Below, in pieces: positions 6,289-13,380 of a stretch of 15,302 nucleotides of DNA. The DNA is from JANNAV01 sp031384695 (GTDB lineage: Bacteria > Pseudomonadota > Alphaproteobacteria > Rhodobacterales > Rhodobacteraceae), in assembly GCA_031384695.1 (NCBI GenBank), contig JANNAV010000039.1, forward strand, positions 1-15,302, in the 5' to 3' direction. Position numbers and translations under genes: made by a program. The notes beneath the pieces were generated by a model. It did not search any database and was not told where the DNA came from. It saw only the letters and a program-made list of their open reading frames with translations. Every line of letters starts with the position of its first letter. The first letter of the stretch is position 1.

Positions 6289-6681
6289 ATGAAGACAGTT
6301 CTGTGGGCGGCGGCGATGGTGTTTGCGGCGGGCACGGCTTTTGCCGGTGATCCGGTGGAGGGGGTTTGGCAGACCAAGCCCGATGACAATGGCAATTACG
6401 GCTATATCAAGGTGCAGCCTTGCGGGACGGCGTTTTGTGGCACGCTGATCAAGTCTTTCGACAAGGCCGGTGCGCCGCTTGATAGCGACAACATCGGCAA
6501 GAAGATCATCTGGGATATGGTGGCTTATGGCGACGGAGTTTATGACGATGGCAAGGTCTGGAGCCCGGACCGTGACAAGACCTACAGTTCGGATATGAAG
6601 CTGACCGGCAACAGCCTTGCGGTGCGGGGCTGCGTGTTGGGGATCTGCCGCGATGGCGGCACCTGGAAGCGGGTGAAGTAA
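6289..6681 (+). CDS. Secreted DUF2147 domain protein
   Basis: The 130-residue product begins with a Sec signal peptide, MKTVLWAAAMVFAAGTAFA, with likely cleavage after Ala19, so it should be periplasmic. The mature part matches DUF2147: GVWQTKPDDNGNYGYIKV, a central Cys pair (CGTAFCG) and the closing hallmark VRGCVLGICRDGGTWKRV. The four cysteines may form two disulphides. The biochemical role of the family is not established. The frame is open upstream to 6235, but the start at 6289 is chosen because of the signal peptide and the strong GGGAGGAACAGGTG before it. It is divergent from hisA, and the next gene (DMT transporter) follows on the same strand after a stem-loop. Confidence 0.92.
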   Translation: MKTVLWAAAMVFAAGTAFAGDPVEGVWQTKPDDNGNYGYIKVQPCGTAFCGTLIKSFDKAGAPLDSDNIGKKIIWDMVAYGDGVYDDGKVWSPDRDKTYSSDMKLTGNSLAVRGCVLGICRDGGTWKRVK

Positions 6682-6689
6682 GCCGCAGG

Positions 6690-6720
6690 ATCCGGGTCGC
6701 GGCAAGGCGGCGGCCCGGAT
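6690..6720 (+). terminator. Stem-loop between DUF2147 and DMT transporter genes
   Basis: An 11-base-pair stem (6690-6700 with 6710-6720, one T-G wobble, nine-base loop) starts nine bases after the DUF2147 stop codon. It is very GC-rich (ATCCGGGTCGC in the left arm). No clean T-run follows (AGCTTTGCCCTTT), so it may be a weak terminator, an attenuator, or an mRNA-stabilising structure. Confidence 0.5.
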
Positions 6721-6749
6721 AGCTTTGCCCTTTGCGGAGGGTGTGGCGG

Positions 6750-7646
6750 ATGAATTTCAAAGATTGGCTGTTGCTGATGGTCCTGTCCCTGTTGTGGGGC
6801 GGGTCTTTCTTTTTTGTCGAGGTGGCGCTGGAAGGCTTGCCGGTTCTGAGCATCGTTTTCGGGCGGGTGGCGCTGGGGGCGGCGATATTGGCGCTGGTGT
6901 TGCGGGGGTCTGGCACGGCGATGCCGCGCGGCTGGGCGGTGTGGCGGGCCTTGGCGGTGATGGGGTTTTTGAACAATGCGGTGCCGTTCACGCTGTTCGT
7001 GTTGGCGCAGGGGCAGATCAGCGGCGCGCTGGCGGCGATTTTGAACGCGACGACGCCGCTGTTCACCATGGTAGTGGCGCATCTGGTCACAAGGGACGAG
7101 CGGATCAGCGGCGGCAAGGCGCTGGGGCTGGCCTTGGGGTTTGCGGGTGTGGTGGTGATGCTGGCGGGGGCGGGGGTTGGGGGTGCGCTGGCGGCAAAGC
7201 TGGCATGCCTTGCGGCGGCGTTTTCCTATGCCTGTGCAGCGGTTTGGGGGCGGCGGTTTCGCAGCCTTGGGGTGGCACCGTTGCAGACGGCGTTCGGGCA
7301 GGTGACGGCGTCAAGCCTGATGCTGACGCCGTTGTGGCTCTGGGTGGACCGGCCTTGGGCGATGGAGGTGCCGGGGCTGCGGGTGGTTCTGGCGGTGGTA
7401 GGGATCGCGGCTTTGTCAACCGCGCTGGCCTATGTGATCTATTTCCGGCTGCTGGCTTCGGTGGGGGCGGTGAACCTGCTGCTGGTGACGTTTCTGATCC
7501 CGGTGAGTGCTGTGGGGTTGGGGGTGGTGCTGCTGGGCGAGCGGTTGGAGGCTGGGCATCTGGCGGGGTTTGGCTTGGTGGCTTTGGGGTTGGTGGCGGT
7601 GGACGGGCGCGTCAGCCGAACACTGACCAGCCGGTTGCGCGGGTGA
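6750..7646 (+). CDS. EamA/DMT superfamily transporter
   Basis: The 298-residue protein has about ten hydrophobic helices in two repeated EamA halves, the first starting with LLWGGSFFFVE near residues 14-24 and the second after about residue 145. EamA proteins of the drug/metabolite transporter superfamily often export amino acids or small metabolites; the substrate here is unknown. An upstream TTG in frame (6732) is rejected: the ATG at 6750 is preceded by GGAGG with nine-base spacing and starts with the usual short N-terminus MNFKDWLL. It lies behind the DUF2147 gene on the same strand. Its last 35 bases overlap the 3' end of glsA on the other strand. Confidence 0.93.
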   Translation: MNFKDWLLLMVLSLLWGGSFFFVEVALEGLPVLSIVFGRVALGAAILALVLRGSGTAMPRGWAVWRALAVMGFLNNAVPFTLFVLAQGQISGALAAILNATTPLFTMVVAHLVTRDERISGGKALGLALGFAGVVVMLAGAGVGGALAAKLACLAAAFSYACAAVWGRRFRSLGVAPLQTAFGQVTASSLMLTPLWLWVDRPWAMEVPGLRVVLAVVGIAALSTALAYVIYFRLLASVGAVNLLLVTFLIPVSAVGLGVVLLGERLEAGHLAGFGLVALGLVAVDGRVSRTLTSRLRG

Positions 7647-8523
7647 GGGCCTCGATGGCCGCTGTGCCCAGTTTGGAATTGCCTTGCGCGTTCAGGCCGG
7701 GGGACCAGACGGAGATTGCGGCGCGGCCCGGTGCTATGGCGAGGATGCCGCCGCCGACGCCGGATTTGCCGGGCAATCCAACGCGGTAGGCGAATTCTCC
7801 CGAGCCGTCATAATGGCCGCAGGTCATCATCAGCGCGTTGATGCGCCGCACGCGGGCGGGCGACACGAGGCGCGGGCAGCCCGGCGCGTTCACCAGGAAC
7901 AGCCCGGCGCGGGCAAGCTGCGAACACGACATTTCAACCGCGCATTGGTGCACATAGGTGCCGATGGTCAGTGCTGTGGGGTTCCGCATGTTGCCCATCG
8001 CGGCCATGAATTCGGCCAGCGCCATGTTGCGGTGCGCCGTGGCCTGTTCGGAGCGGGCGACGGCGGCGTTGATGTGGATATCATCTTCACCCGCCGCCGT
8101 GCGGATGAAGCGCAGCAGTTCGGCAAGGATGGCGCGGGGTTGCTGGCCTTCGAGGATCGCATCGGTGACGGCGATGGCACCAGCGTTGACGAAGGGGTTG
8201 CGCGGGATGCCGGCCTCGTGTTCCAGTTGCAGGATCGAGTTGAAGGCAAGGCCCGAAGGCTCGCGGCCCACCCGGTTCCAAAGCTGATCGCCAAGGCGGC
8301 CCAAGGCGATGGCGAGGGTGAAGACCTTGGAGATTGACTGGATCGAGAAGGGGGTTTCGGCGTCGCCGGTCTGGTAAAGTTCGCCGCCCGGCAGGGCTAT
8401 GGCCATGCCGAACCGGGCGGGGCTGATGCGGGCAAGTTCGGGGATGTAGCTGGCAACCTCGCCCCGGTCTGTGGCGTCGCGCATGGTCTGGCCGATGCGG
8501 GCGAGGATGGCGGCAAGATCCAC
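7612..8523 (-). CDS. glsA: Glutaminase (serine-dependent beta-lactamase fold)
   Basis: This glutaminase A (EC 3.5.1.2) hydrolyses glutamine to glutamate and ammonia. It is 303 residues, close to the usual 300-310. The serine-lysine pair is Ser63-Ile-Ser-Lys66 in FSIQSISKVF, and the other active-site residues are found at Asn113 (FVNAGAI), Glu159 and Asn166 (SEQATAHRN), Tyr190 (GTYVHQC), Tyr238 and the KSGVGGGI loop (253-260). The start codon is GTG at 8523, only one base after the hisH stop codon. No clear ribosome binding site precedes it, so translation probably depends on ribosomes finishing hisH. An internal ATG at 8484 would remove conserved N-terminal residues and is less likely. Its 3' end overlaps the convergent DMT gene by 35 bases. 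Confidence 0.96.
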   Translation of the reverse strand: MDLAAILARIGQTMRDATDRGEVASYIPELARISPARFGMAIALPGGELYQTGDAETPFSIQSISKVFTLAIALGRLGDQLWNRVGREPSGLAFNSILQLEHEAGIPRNPFVNAGAIAVTDAILEGQQPRAILAELLRFIRTAAGEDDIHINAAVARSEQATAHRNMALAEFMAAMGNMRNPTALTIGTYVHQCAVEMSCSQLARAGLFLVNAPGCPRLVSPARVRRINALMMTCGHYDGSGEFAYRVGLPGKSGVGGGILAIAPGRAAISVWSPGLNAQGNSKLGTAAIEALTRATGWSVFG

Positions 8524-8524
8524 C

Positions 8525-9163
8525 CTAAGGTTTCCAGTTGAGGAAGTTGGCGATCAGGCGCAGGCCGGTTTTTTGCGATTTCTCGGGGTGAAACTGGGTG
8601 CCCACCATGGTGCCGCGCCCGATGATGGCGGTGATATCCTGACCATATTCAACATGGGCCAGACGTTCCGCCGGGCTATCAGCGCGGAACTGGAAGGAGT
8701 GGACGAAATAGGCGTGATCGCCGGTGGTGATGCCTTGCAGGACGGGGTGGGGGTGGTCGATGATCAGGTCATTCCAGCCCATATGGGGGATTTTTTGCGC
8801 GGGTGCGGTGGGGGTGATGCGGATCACCTCGCCTTTGATCCAGTTGAAACCACGGGTGTCGCTGTATTCGCGGCCCCAGGTGGCCATCATCTGCATGCCG
8901 ACGCAGATGCCGAGGAAGGGGCGGGCGCGGGTTGTGACGGCCTCCTCTATGACCTCGAACAGGCCGCCGTAGCTGCCCAAGGCGGCGCGGCAGGCGGGGA
9001 AAGCGCCGTCGCCGGGCAGCACGATGCGGTCGGCGCGGGCGACATCCTCGGGGCGGGAGGAGACGAGGATCTGGCCGGCGTTGGTTTCCAACGCCATGCG
9101 CTGAAAAGCTTTTTCGGCGGAATGCAGGTTGCCGCTGTCGTAATCGACCAGAACCGTGAGCAT
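8525..9163 (-). CDS. hisH: Imidazole glycerol phosphate synthase, glutamine amidotransferase subunit
   Basis: HisH removes ammonia from glutamine and channels it to HisF for imidazole ring formation. The 212-residue class I amidotransferase has its full triad: Cys87 (LGICVGMQ), His192 and Glu194 (TQFHPEKS), and the PGDGAF loop at 50-55. The frame is open upstream to 9229, which would overlap hisB; the ATG at 9163 gives the conserved beginning MLTVLVDYDSGNLHS and has AAGGGG next to the hisB stop. It is the second gene of hisB-hisH-glsA, ten bases after hisB, and ends one base before the GTG of glsA. Its partner hisF is in another unit. Confidence 0.98.
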   Translation of the reverse strand: MLTVLVDYDSGNLHSAEKAFQRMALETNAGQILVSSRPEDVARADRIVLPGDGAFPACRAALGSYGGLFEVIEEAVTTRARPFLGICVGMQMMATWGREYSDTRGFNWIKGEVIRITPTAPAQKIPHMGWNDLIIDHPHPVLQGITTGDHAYFVHSFQFRADSPAERLAHVEYGQDITAIIGRGTMVGTQFHPEKSQKTGLRLIANFLNWKP

Positions 9164-9173
9164 GTGCGGCCCC

Positions 9174-9764
9174 TTACAAAGCGCCCTTGGTGGAGGGGAG
9201 GGCGGTGCCTGCGCGGGGATCGGGTTCAACCGCCTGACGCAGGGCGCGGGCGAGGGATTTGAAGGCGGCCTCGGCGATGTGGTGGCTGTTGATGCCGTGT
9301 ATGAGGTCTATGTGCAGGGTGATGCCGCCGTGGGTGGCCAGCGCTTGAAAGAACTCGCGCACCAGTTCGGTATCGAAAGTGCCGATCCTGGCGGTGGGGA
9401 AGGTGAGGTTCCACACGAGGTAGGGGCGGGCGGAAAGATCGAGCGCGCAGGCGACCTGCGCGTCATCCATCGCAAGGTTGCACTGGCCATAGCGGCGGAT
9501 GCCGCGCTTGTCGCCCAGCGCGCGGGCGAGGGCCTGACCCAAAGCGATGCCGCAATCCTCGACCGTGTGGTGATCGTCGATGTGCAGATCGCCGGTGGCG
9601 GAAAGGGTGATGTCGATCAGGGAGTGGCGGGCGAGTTGATCGAGCATGTGATCGAAAAAGCCGACGCCGGTTTGGATGCTGGCGGTGCCGGTGCCATCAA
9701 GATTGAGGGCGGCCGCGATGGCGGTTTCATTGGTTTTGCGGGTGATCTCGGCGCTGCGCATCAT
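9174..9764 (-). CDS. hisB: Imidazoleglycerol-phosphate dehydratase
   Basis: HisB (EC 4.2.1.19) dehydrates imidazole glycerol phosphate to imidazole acetol phosphate. The 196 residues form the stand-alone dehydratase; there is no fused histidinol phosphatase domain as in enterobacterial HisB. The manganese-binding repeats are visible as HHTVED (65-70) and HHIAEAAFK (161-169), plus FFDHML (36-41). Two adjacent ATG codons (9764 and 9761) are possible starts, the second giving the more usual MRSAEITRKT. AAGGTAGGG just upstream can serve either. It is the first gene of the hisB-hisH-glsA unit behind its own promoter candidate, 60 bases after the stop of the ABC ATPase gene. Confidence 0.98.
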   Translation of the reverse strand: MMRSAEITRKTNETAIAAALNLDGTGTASIQTGVGFFDHMLDQLARHSLIDITLSATGDLHIDDHHTVEDCGIALGQALARALGDKRGIRRYGQCNLAMDDAQVACALDLSARPYLVWNLTFPTARIGTFDTELVREFFQALATHGGITLHIDLIHGINSHHIAEAAFKSLARALRQAVEPDPRAGTALPSTKGAL

Positions 9765-9789
9765 CGGCCCTACCTTGGGATTTGAGGGC

Positions 9790-9818
9790 CTTATAGGGGT
9801 TGCGGCGGGGCTTGGGAA
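9790..9818 (-). promoter_or_regulatory. Sigma70-like promoter of hisB-hisH-glsA
   Basis: On the minus strand TTCCCA (9818-9813) and TATAAG (9795-9790) are exactly 17 bases apart. Transcription would begin around 9783, about 20 bases before the hisB ATG. It fits in the 60-base gap after the ABC ATPase gene and makes the his genes independent of the transporter operon upstream. Confidence 0.6.
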
Positions 9819-9824
9819 GCGGGA

Positions 9825-10625
9825 TCAGGCCCATGGCTGATCCGGGTCTGGCAGGGGGATGGCGGCGAGCAACTCGCGGGTATAGGCGGCGGCGGGGGCG
9901 GCGAAAAGTTGGGCGGTGGGGGCGTCTTCGACGATATGGCCCTGATGCAGCACGAGGATGCGGCTGGTCAGGCGGCGGATCACGCTGAGGTCATGCGAGA
10001 TGAAGGCGAGGGTGAGGCCGAGGGTTTTGACGAGGGTTTCCAGCAAGGCGAGGATTTGCGCCTGCGACGACACATCAAGGCCCGAGGTGATCTCATCCGC
10101 CAGAATGAACTCGGGTTTCAGGGCGATGGCGCGGGCGATGCCGACGCGCTGGCGCTGGCCGCCGGAGAGTTCGTGCGGATAGCGGCGGGCATAGGTTTGG
10201 GGCAGGCCGACGTGATCGAGCGCAGCGAGGGCGGCCTTGGCGGGGTTGGGGTGGCCGTGCAGGTGCAGGGGGCTGGCGATGATCTGGCCGGTGGTGTGGC
10301 GCGGATTGAGCGACGACATCGGATCTTGAAAGATCATCTGAAAGCGGTGACGCAGGGGCCGCAGGGTGGTTTGGCTGGCGTGGGTGATGTCCTGGCCATC
10401 GAAGTGGATGCTGCCGCCGGTGGGTTCCAGCAGGCGGACGAGCGCGCGGCCAAGGGTGGATTTGCCCGAGCCGGAACCGCCGACGATGCCGATGATCTCG
10501 GCCTTGGCGATGGTGAAGGTGAGGCCTTGCAGGATGGGAATGCGGGGGGCGGCACCCAGCAGCGGTTTGCGGGTGAGATCGGGCAACGAGAGCCGCAGGT
10601 TTTTCACGGTGTAAAGATCAGGCAT
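9825..10625 (-). CDS. Peptide/opine-type ABC transporter ATP-binding protein (DppF/OppF-like)
   Basis: The 266-residue ATPase has Walker A GGSGSGKS (49-56), Q-loop Gln100 (IFQDPMSSLNP), signature LSGGQ (153-157), Walker B ending in Asp177-Glu178 and H-loop His211 (FISHDLS). The D-loop region reads DEITSGLD, where most relatives have DEPxSALD; the catalytic Glu is kept. The C-terminus is short, but AAYTRELLAAIP matches the usual peptide-transporter ending. The ATG at 10625 is chosen because the product then begins MPDLYTVKNLRLS and overlaps the upstream ATPase stop by eight bases. It is the last gene of the transporter operon and pairs with the other ATPase to power import. Confidence 0.95.
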   Translation of the reverse strand: MPDLYTVKNLRLSLPDLTRKPLLGAAPRIPILQGLTFTIAKAEIIGIVGGSGSGKSTLGRALVRLLEPTGGSIHFDGQDITHASQTTLRPLRHRFQMIFQDPMSSLNPRHTTGQIIASPLHLHGHPNPAKAALAALDHVGLPQTYARRYPHELSGGQRQRVGIARAIALKPEFILADEITSGLDVSSQAQILALLETLVKTLGLTLAFISHDLSVIRRLTSRILVLHQGHIVEDAPTAQLFAAPAAAYTRELLAAIPLPDPDQPWA

Positions 10626-11490
10626 CGGACCACGCCTTGTCGGCGGCGGCAATTTCCGCCGTCATCCCTGCGAGGACTGCGGCGGGCACCGGGGTAAGCG
10701 CGCCGAGGGGGTCGGTGTATTTCGGGGTGGCTGCAAGCAGGGCGCGGGAATAGGGGTGGGCGGGTGCGCGGAAGAAATCCGGGGTGCCGGCGTTTTCCAC
10801 GATGAGGCCCGCATACAGCACCGACAGATTCTGGCAGACCTTGGAAACCACGCCCAGATCATGGGTGACAAACAGCAGGGCGGTGTTGTGGCGGGCCTGC
10901 ATAGTGGCGATCAGTTTCAGGATTTGCTTTTGCACCGTGACATCAAGGGCGGTGGTGGGCTCGTCCGCCACGATCAGTTTGGGCTCAGCCGCGAAGGCCG
11001 AGGCGATCAGGATGCGCTGGCGCATGCCGCCTGAGAGTTCGTGCGGATAGGCGCGCAACACGCGGGGCGCATCGTCGATCTGCACTTCATTCAGCAAGGC
11101 GCGGGCGCGGGCGTCGGCGTCAGTCCGGCTCCAGTGCAGGATATCAACCAGCCGGTCGGTGATCTGAGGGCCGATGCGGCGCGAGGGGTTGAGGGCGGTG
11201 AGCGGGTCTTGCGGGATGAGGGCGCAGGTGGCGCCGATCAGGGTGCGGCGTCGGGTGGGGGGCAGCGCAAGCAGATCGGTGCCGCCAAGGGTGATGCTGC
11301 CTGCGATGATCTCCACCGCATGGGGCAGGATACCGAGAATGGCGCGGCCGATCATGGATTTACCGGCGCCGCTTTCGCCGACGAGGCCGCGCACTTCGCC
11401 CGCCGCCACATCCAGCGAAACCGCGCGCAGCAGGCGGTGCGGCGTGCCTTTGACGCGCAGGGACAGGTTGCGGATGGCGAGATAGCTCAT
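10618..11490 (-). CDS. Peptide/opine-type ABC transporter ATP-binding protein (DppD/OppD-like)
   Basis: This 290-residue ATPase carries Walker A GESGAGKS (38-45), Q-loop Gln94 (IPQDPLTALNP), signature LSGGM (152-156), Walker B VADEP with Asp176-Glu177, and H-loop His210 (FVTHDLG). The C-terminal APAHPYSRALLAATP is the mark of the oligopeptide/dipeptide subfamily. It is somewhat shorter than typical DppD (about 320-330). The frame is open upstream to 11592, inside the permease gene; the ATG at 11490 overlaps that gene's stop as ATGA and gives the normal start MSYLAIRNLSL. It is coupled on both sides. Confidence 0.95.
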   Translation of the reverse strand: MSYLAIRNLSLRVKGTPHRLLRAVSLDVAAGEVRGLVGESGAGKSMIGRAILGILPHAVEIIAGSITLGGTDLLALPPTRRRTLIGATCALIPQDPLTALNPSRRIGPQITDRLVDILHWSRTDADARARALLNEVQIDDAPRVLRAYPHELSGGMRQRILIASAFAAEPKLIVADEPTTALDVTVQKQILKLIATMQARHNTALLFVTHDLGVVSKVCQNLSVLYAGLIVENAGTPDFFRAPAHPYSRALLAATPKYTDPLGALTPVPAAVLAGMTAEIAAADKAWSDA

Positions 11491-12338
11491 CTCAGCACCG
11501 GATCGTAGCGGTTTTTCAAGCCCTCGCCCAGTTGCGAGAAGGCAAGCACGGTCAGGAACAGGGTGATCAGCGGGAACACCAGCACCCACCACGCCTGATG
11601 CACCGAAGCGCGGCCTTCCGAGATCATGCCGCCCCAGGTGGGATCATCGGTGGAGATCGACAGGTTGACGAACGACAGGATCGCCTCGACGATCACGGCG
11701 ATGCCCATCTCCAGCGTCAGCAGCACGAGGATGGTGGGCAGGACGTTGGGCAGGATCTCGGTCAGCATGATGCCAAAGCGGCCGCGCCCGGCCACTTGGG
11801 CCGAGGCCACGTAATCCATCGCCCCTTGCGTCATCGCCTCGGCACGGATGACGCGGGCGAAGCGGGTCCAATCAATCACCACGATGGCGATGATGATCGA
11901 GATCAGGCCGGGGCCGAGGACGGCGACCAGCAGGATCGAAAACAGGACCGGCGGGAAGGCCATCCAGATATCGATGAAGCGCGAGATCAGGGTATCGGCC
12001 CAGCCGCGCAGATATCCGGCCAAAAGGCCAAGGGTGGCGCCGATCAGGCAGGTGAGGGTTCCGGCGATCAGCGCCACGGTGAGGGCGACGCGGGTGCCAT
12101 AAAGGATGCGCGAGAGGACATCGCGGCCAAGGCTGTCGGTGCCGAGGTAGTAGCCGGGCTCGGCCCCGGTGATCCAGAAGGGGGGGAGGCGGCCAAGGAA
12201 CAGGTCTTGCGCGAGGGGGTCTTTGGGGGCGATCCATGGGGCAAGCATGGCCGCGAGGCCCAGCAGGACCAACCAGCCGGCTGCCAGGACGAGGCGGCGG
12301 GTCGGCCGGCTTTGGGGAAGGGTGCGGGCATCAAGCAT
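11487..12338 (-). CDS. ABC transporter permease (DppC/OppC-like)
   Basis: The 283-residue inner-membrane protein has an N-terminal helix at about 16-36, then the DppC hallmark LGTDSLGRDV (65-74) and about five further helices. The cytoplasmic coupling loop (EAA motif) is at about 175-204, around YVASAQVAGRGRFGIM and ILPNVLPT. It forms the translocation channel with the DppB-like permease. Its start overlaps the end of that gene by eight bases, and its stop overlaps the next ATPase start by four, so the four downstream genes form one tightly coupled block. Confidence 0.95.
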   Translation of the reverse strand: MLDARTLPQSRPTRRLVLAAGWLVLLGLAAMLAPWIAPKDPLAQDLFLGRLPPFWITGAEPGYYLGTDSLGRDVLSRILYGTRVALTVALIAGTLTCLIGATLGLLAGYLRGWADTLISRFIDIWMAFPPVLFSILLVAVLGPGLISIIIAIVVIDWTRFARVIRAEAMTQGAMDYVASAQVAGRGRFGIMLTEILPNVLPTILVLLTLEMGIAVIVEAILSFVNLSISTDDPTWGGMISEGRASVHQAWWVLVFPLITLFLTVLAFSQLGEGLKNRYDPVLR

Positions 12339-13341
12339 GGCGCAGGCGGGGGTTCAGGGTGGCATAGGCGAGGTCGACAGTCAGGTTGACGGCGGTAAAA
12401 AGCGCGGCAAACAGCAAAACGATGCCCTGGATCAGCGGCAGATCGCGGTTGATCACGGCGTCTATCGCCATGTTGCCAAGGCCTTCGTAGGAAAACAGCC
12501 GCTCGATGATCACGGTGCCGCCGATCAGGAAGGTGAATTGCACGCCGACAAGGGTGAGGGTGGGCAGCACGGCGTTGGGCAGCGCCTCGCGCAGGATCAC
12601 ATGGGTTTCGCTGTAGCCCTTGGTGCGGGCGAGGGTGACGTAATCGAGGTGCATGGTTTCCTTGAGGCTTTGTTTCAGCAGTTGCCCGATGATGGCGGCG
12701 AGGGGGATGGCCAGCGCAAGGGCGGGCATCAGCATGTGACTGGTGATATCAAGCCAGAGGTCGAACCGCAGGCGGAGGACGGATTCCGTGAGGTAGAAGT
12801 TGGTGGTAAAAGGCAGATCGAGGGCGGGCGAGACGCGGCCCGAGATGTGGAACAGCGGGATAAGCACCCCGAACAACAGCATCAGGATCAGGCCCCAGAG
12901 GAAATCGGGCACTGATAATGCCATGCCGTTGGCCACATCAATCGCGCCCTCGGTGCCGGTGCCGCGCCTGGCGGTGCCGGTGAGTGCGGTGGCACCGCCG
13001 ATCAGGATGGCGATCAGCAGGGCCATGACGGAAAGTTCGAGGGTCGCGGGCAGGCGGCCCAGCACGAGGGCCAGCACCGGTTGGCGGGTGGTGATCGAAG
13101 TGCCGAAATCGCCTTGCACGACACCCGCGCCCCAGATCAGGAATTGCTGGGGGATGGATTTATCAAGCCCGTAGCGGGCGGTGAGGGCCACGATGTCGGC
13201 GTCGGTGGCGCCGGGGGGCAGCATCATCGCTATCGGGTTGCCGGGGACGACGCGGATCACCACGAACACGATCACCGCGACGCCCAGCAGGGTGATCGCG
13301 GTGGTGATCAGGCGGAGAGCAAGGGTGCGGAGGATACGCAT
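12331..13341 (-). CDS. ABC transporter permease (DppB/OppB-like)
   Basis: The 336-residue permease begins with a single helix at about 9-31 followed by the typical VVPGNPIAMM, a long periplasmic segment (about 35-95) and five more helices. The EAA coupling loop is at about 233-262, around YVTLARTKGYSETHVI and REALPNAVLPT. It pairs with the DppC-like protein. The bases before the ATG at 13341 (CCCCAGCCCCCAG) contain no ribosome binding site, and a GC-rich stem-loop ends ten bases upstream of the start. Expression is therefore probably lower than that of the binding protein. Confidence 0.95.
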   Translation of the reverse strand: MRILRTLALRLITTAITLLGVAVIVFVVIRVVPGNPIAMMLPPGATDADIVALTARYGLDKSIPQQFLIWGAGVVQGDFGTSITTRQPVLALVLGRLPATLELSVMALLIAILIGGATALTGTARRGTGTEGAIDVANGMALSVPDFLWGLILMLLFGVLIPLFHISGRVSPALDLPFTTNFYLTESVLRLRFDLWLDITSHMLMPALALAIPLAAIIGQLLKQSLKETMHLDYVTLARTKGYSETHVILREALPNAVLPTLTLVGVQFTFLIGGTVIIERLFSYEGLGNMAIDAVINRDLPLIQGIVLLFAALFTAVNLTVDLAYATLNPRLRHA

Positions 13342-13351
13342 CTGGGGGCTG

Positions 13352-13373
13352 GGGCCGCCCTTCCGGGTGGCCC
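13352..13373 (-). other. Stem-loop between binding-protein and permease genes
   Basis: In the operon message GGGCCACCC-GGAA-GGGCGGCCC forms a nine-position stem with one A-C mismatch and a GGAA loop. It starts seven bases after the binding-protein stop codon. No U-run follows in the operon direction, so it is not a classical terminator. Stem-loops at this place in ABC operons often protect the binding-protein part of the message and lower downstream expression, which is the likely role here. Confidence 0.6.
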
Positions 13374-13380
13374 TTTTGTT

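Noticed and set aside
11532..12389. 285-codon open frame opposite the DppC-like permease
   Set aside because: The product is rich in Gln, Asp and Gly without domain or signal and lies entirely antisense to a clear membrane protein.
13352..13377. Intrinsic terminator on the plus strand (stem followed by TTTT)
   Set aside because: No plus-strand gene precedes it; the stem is better explained as a structure in the minus-strand operon message.
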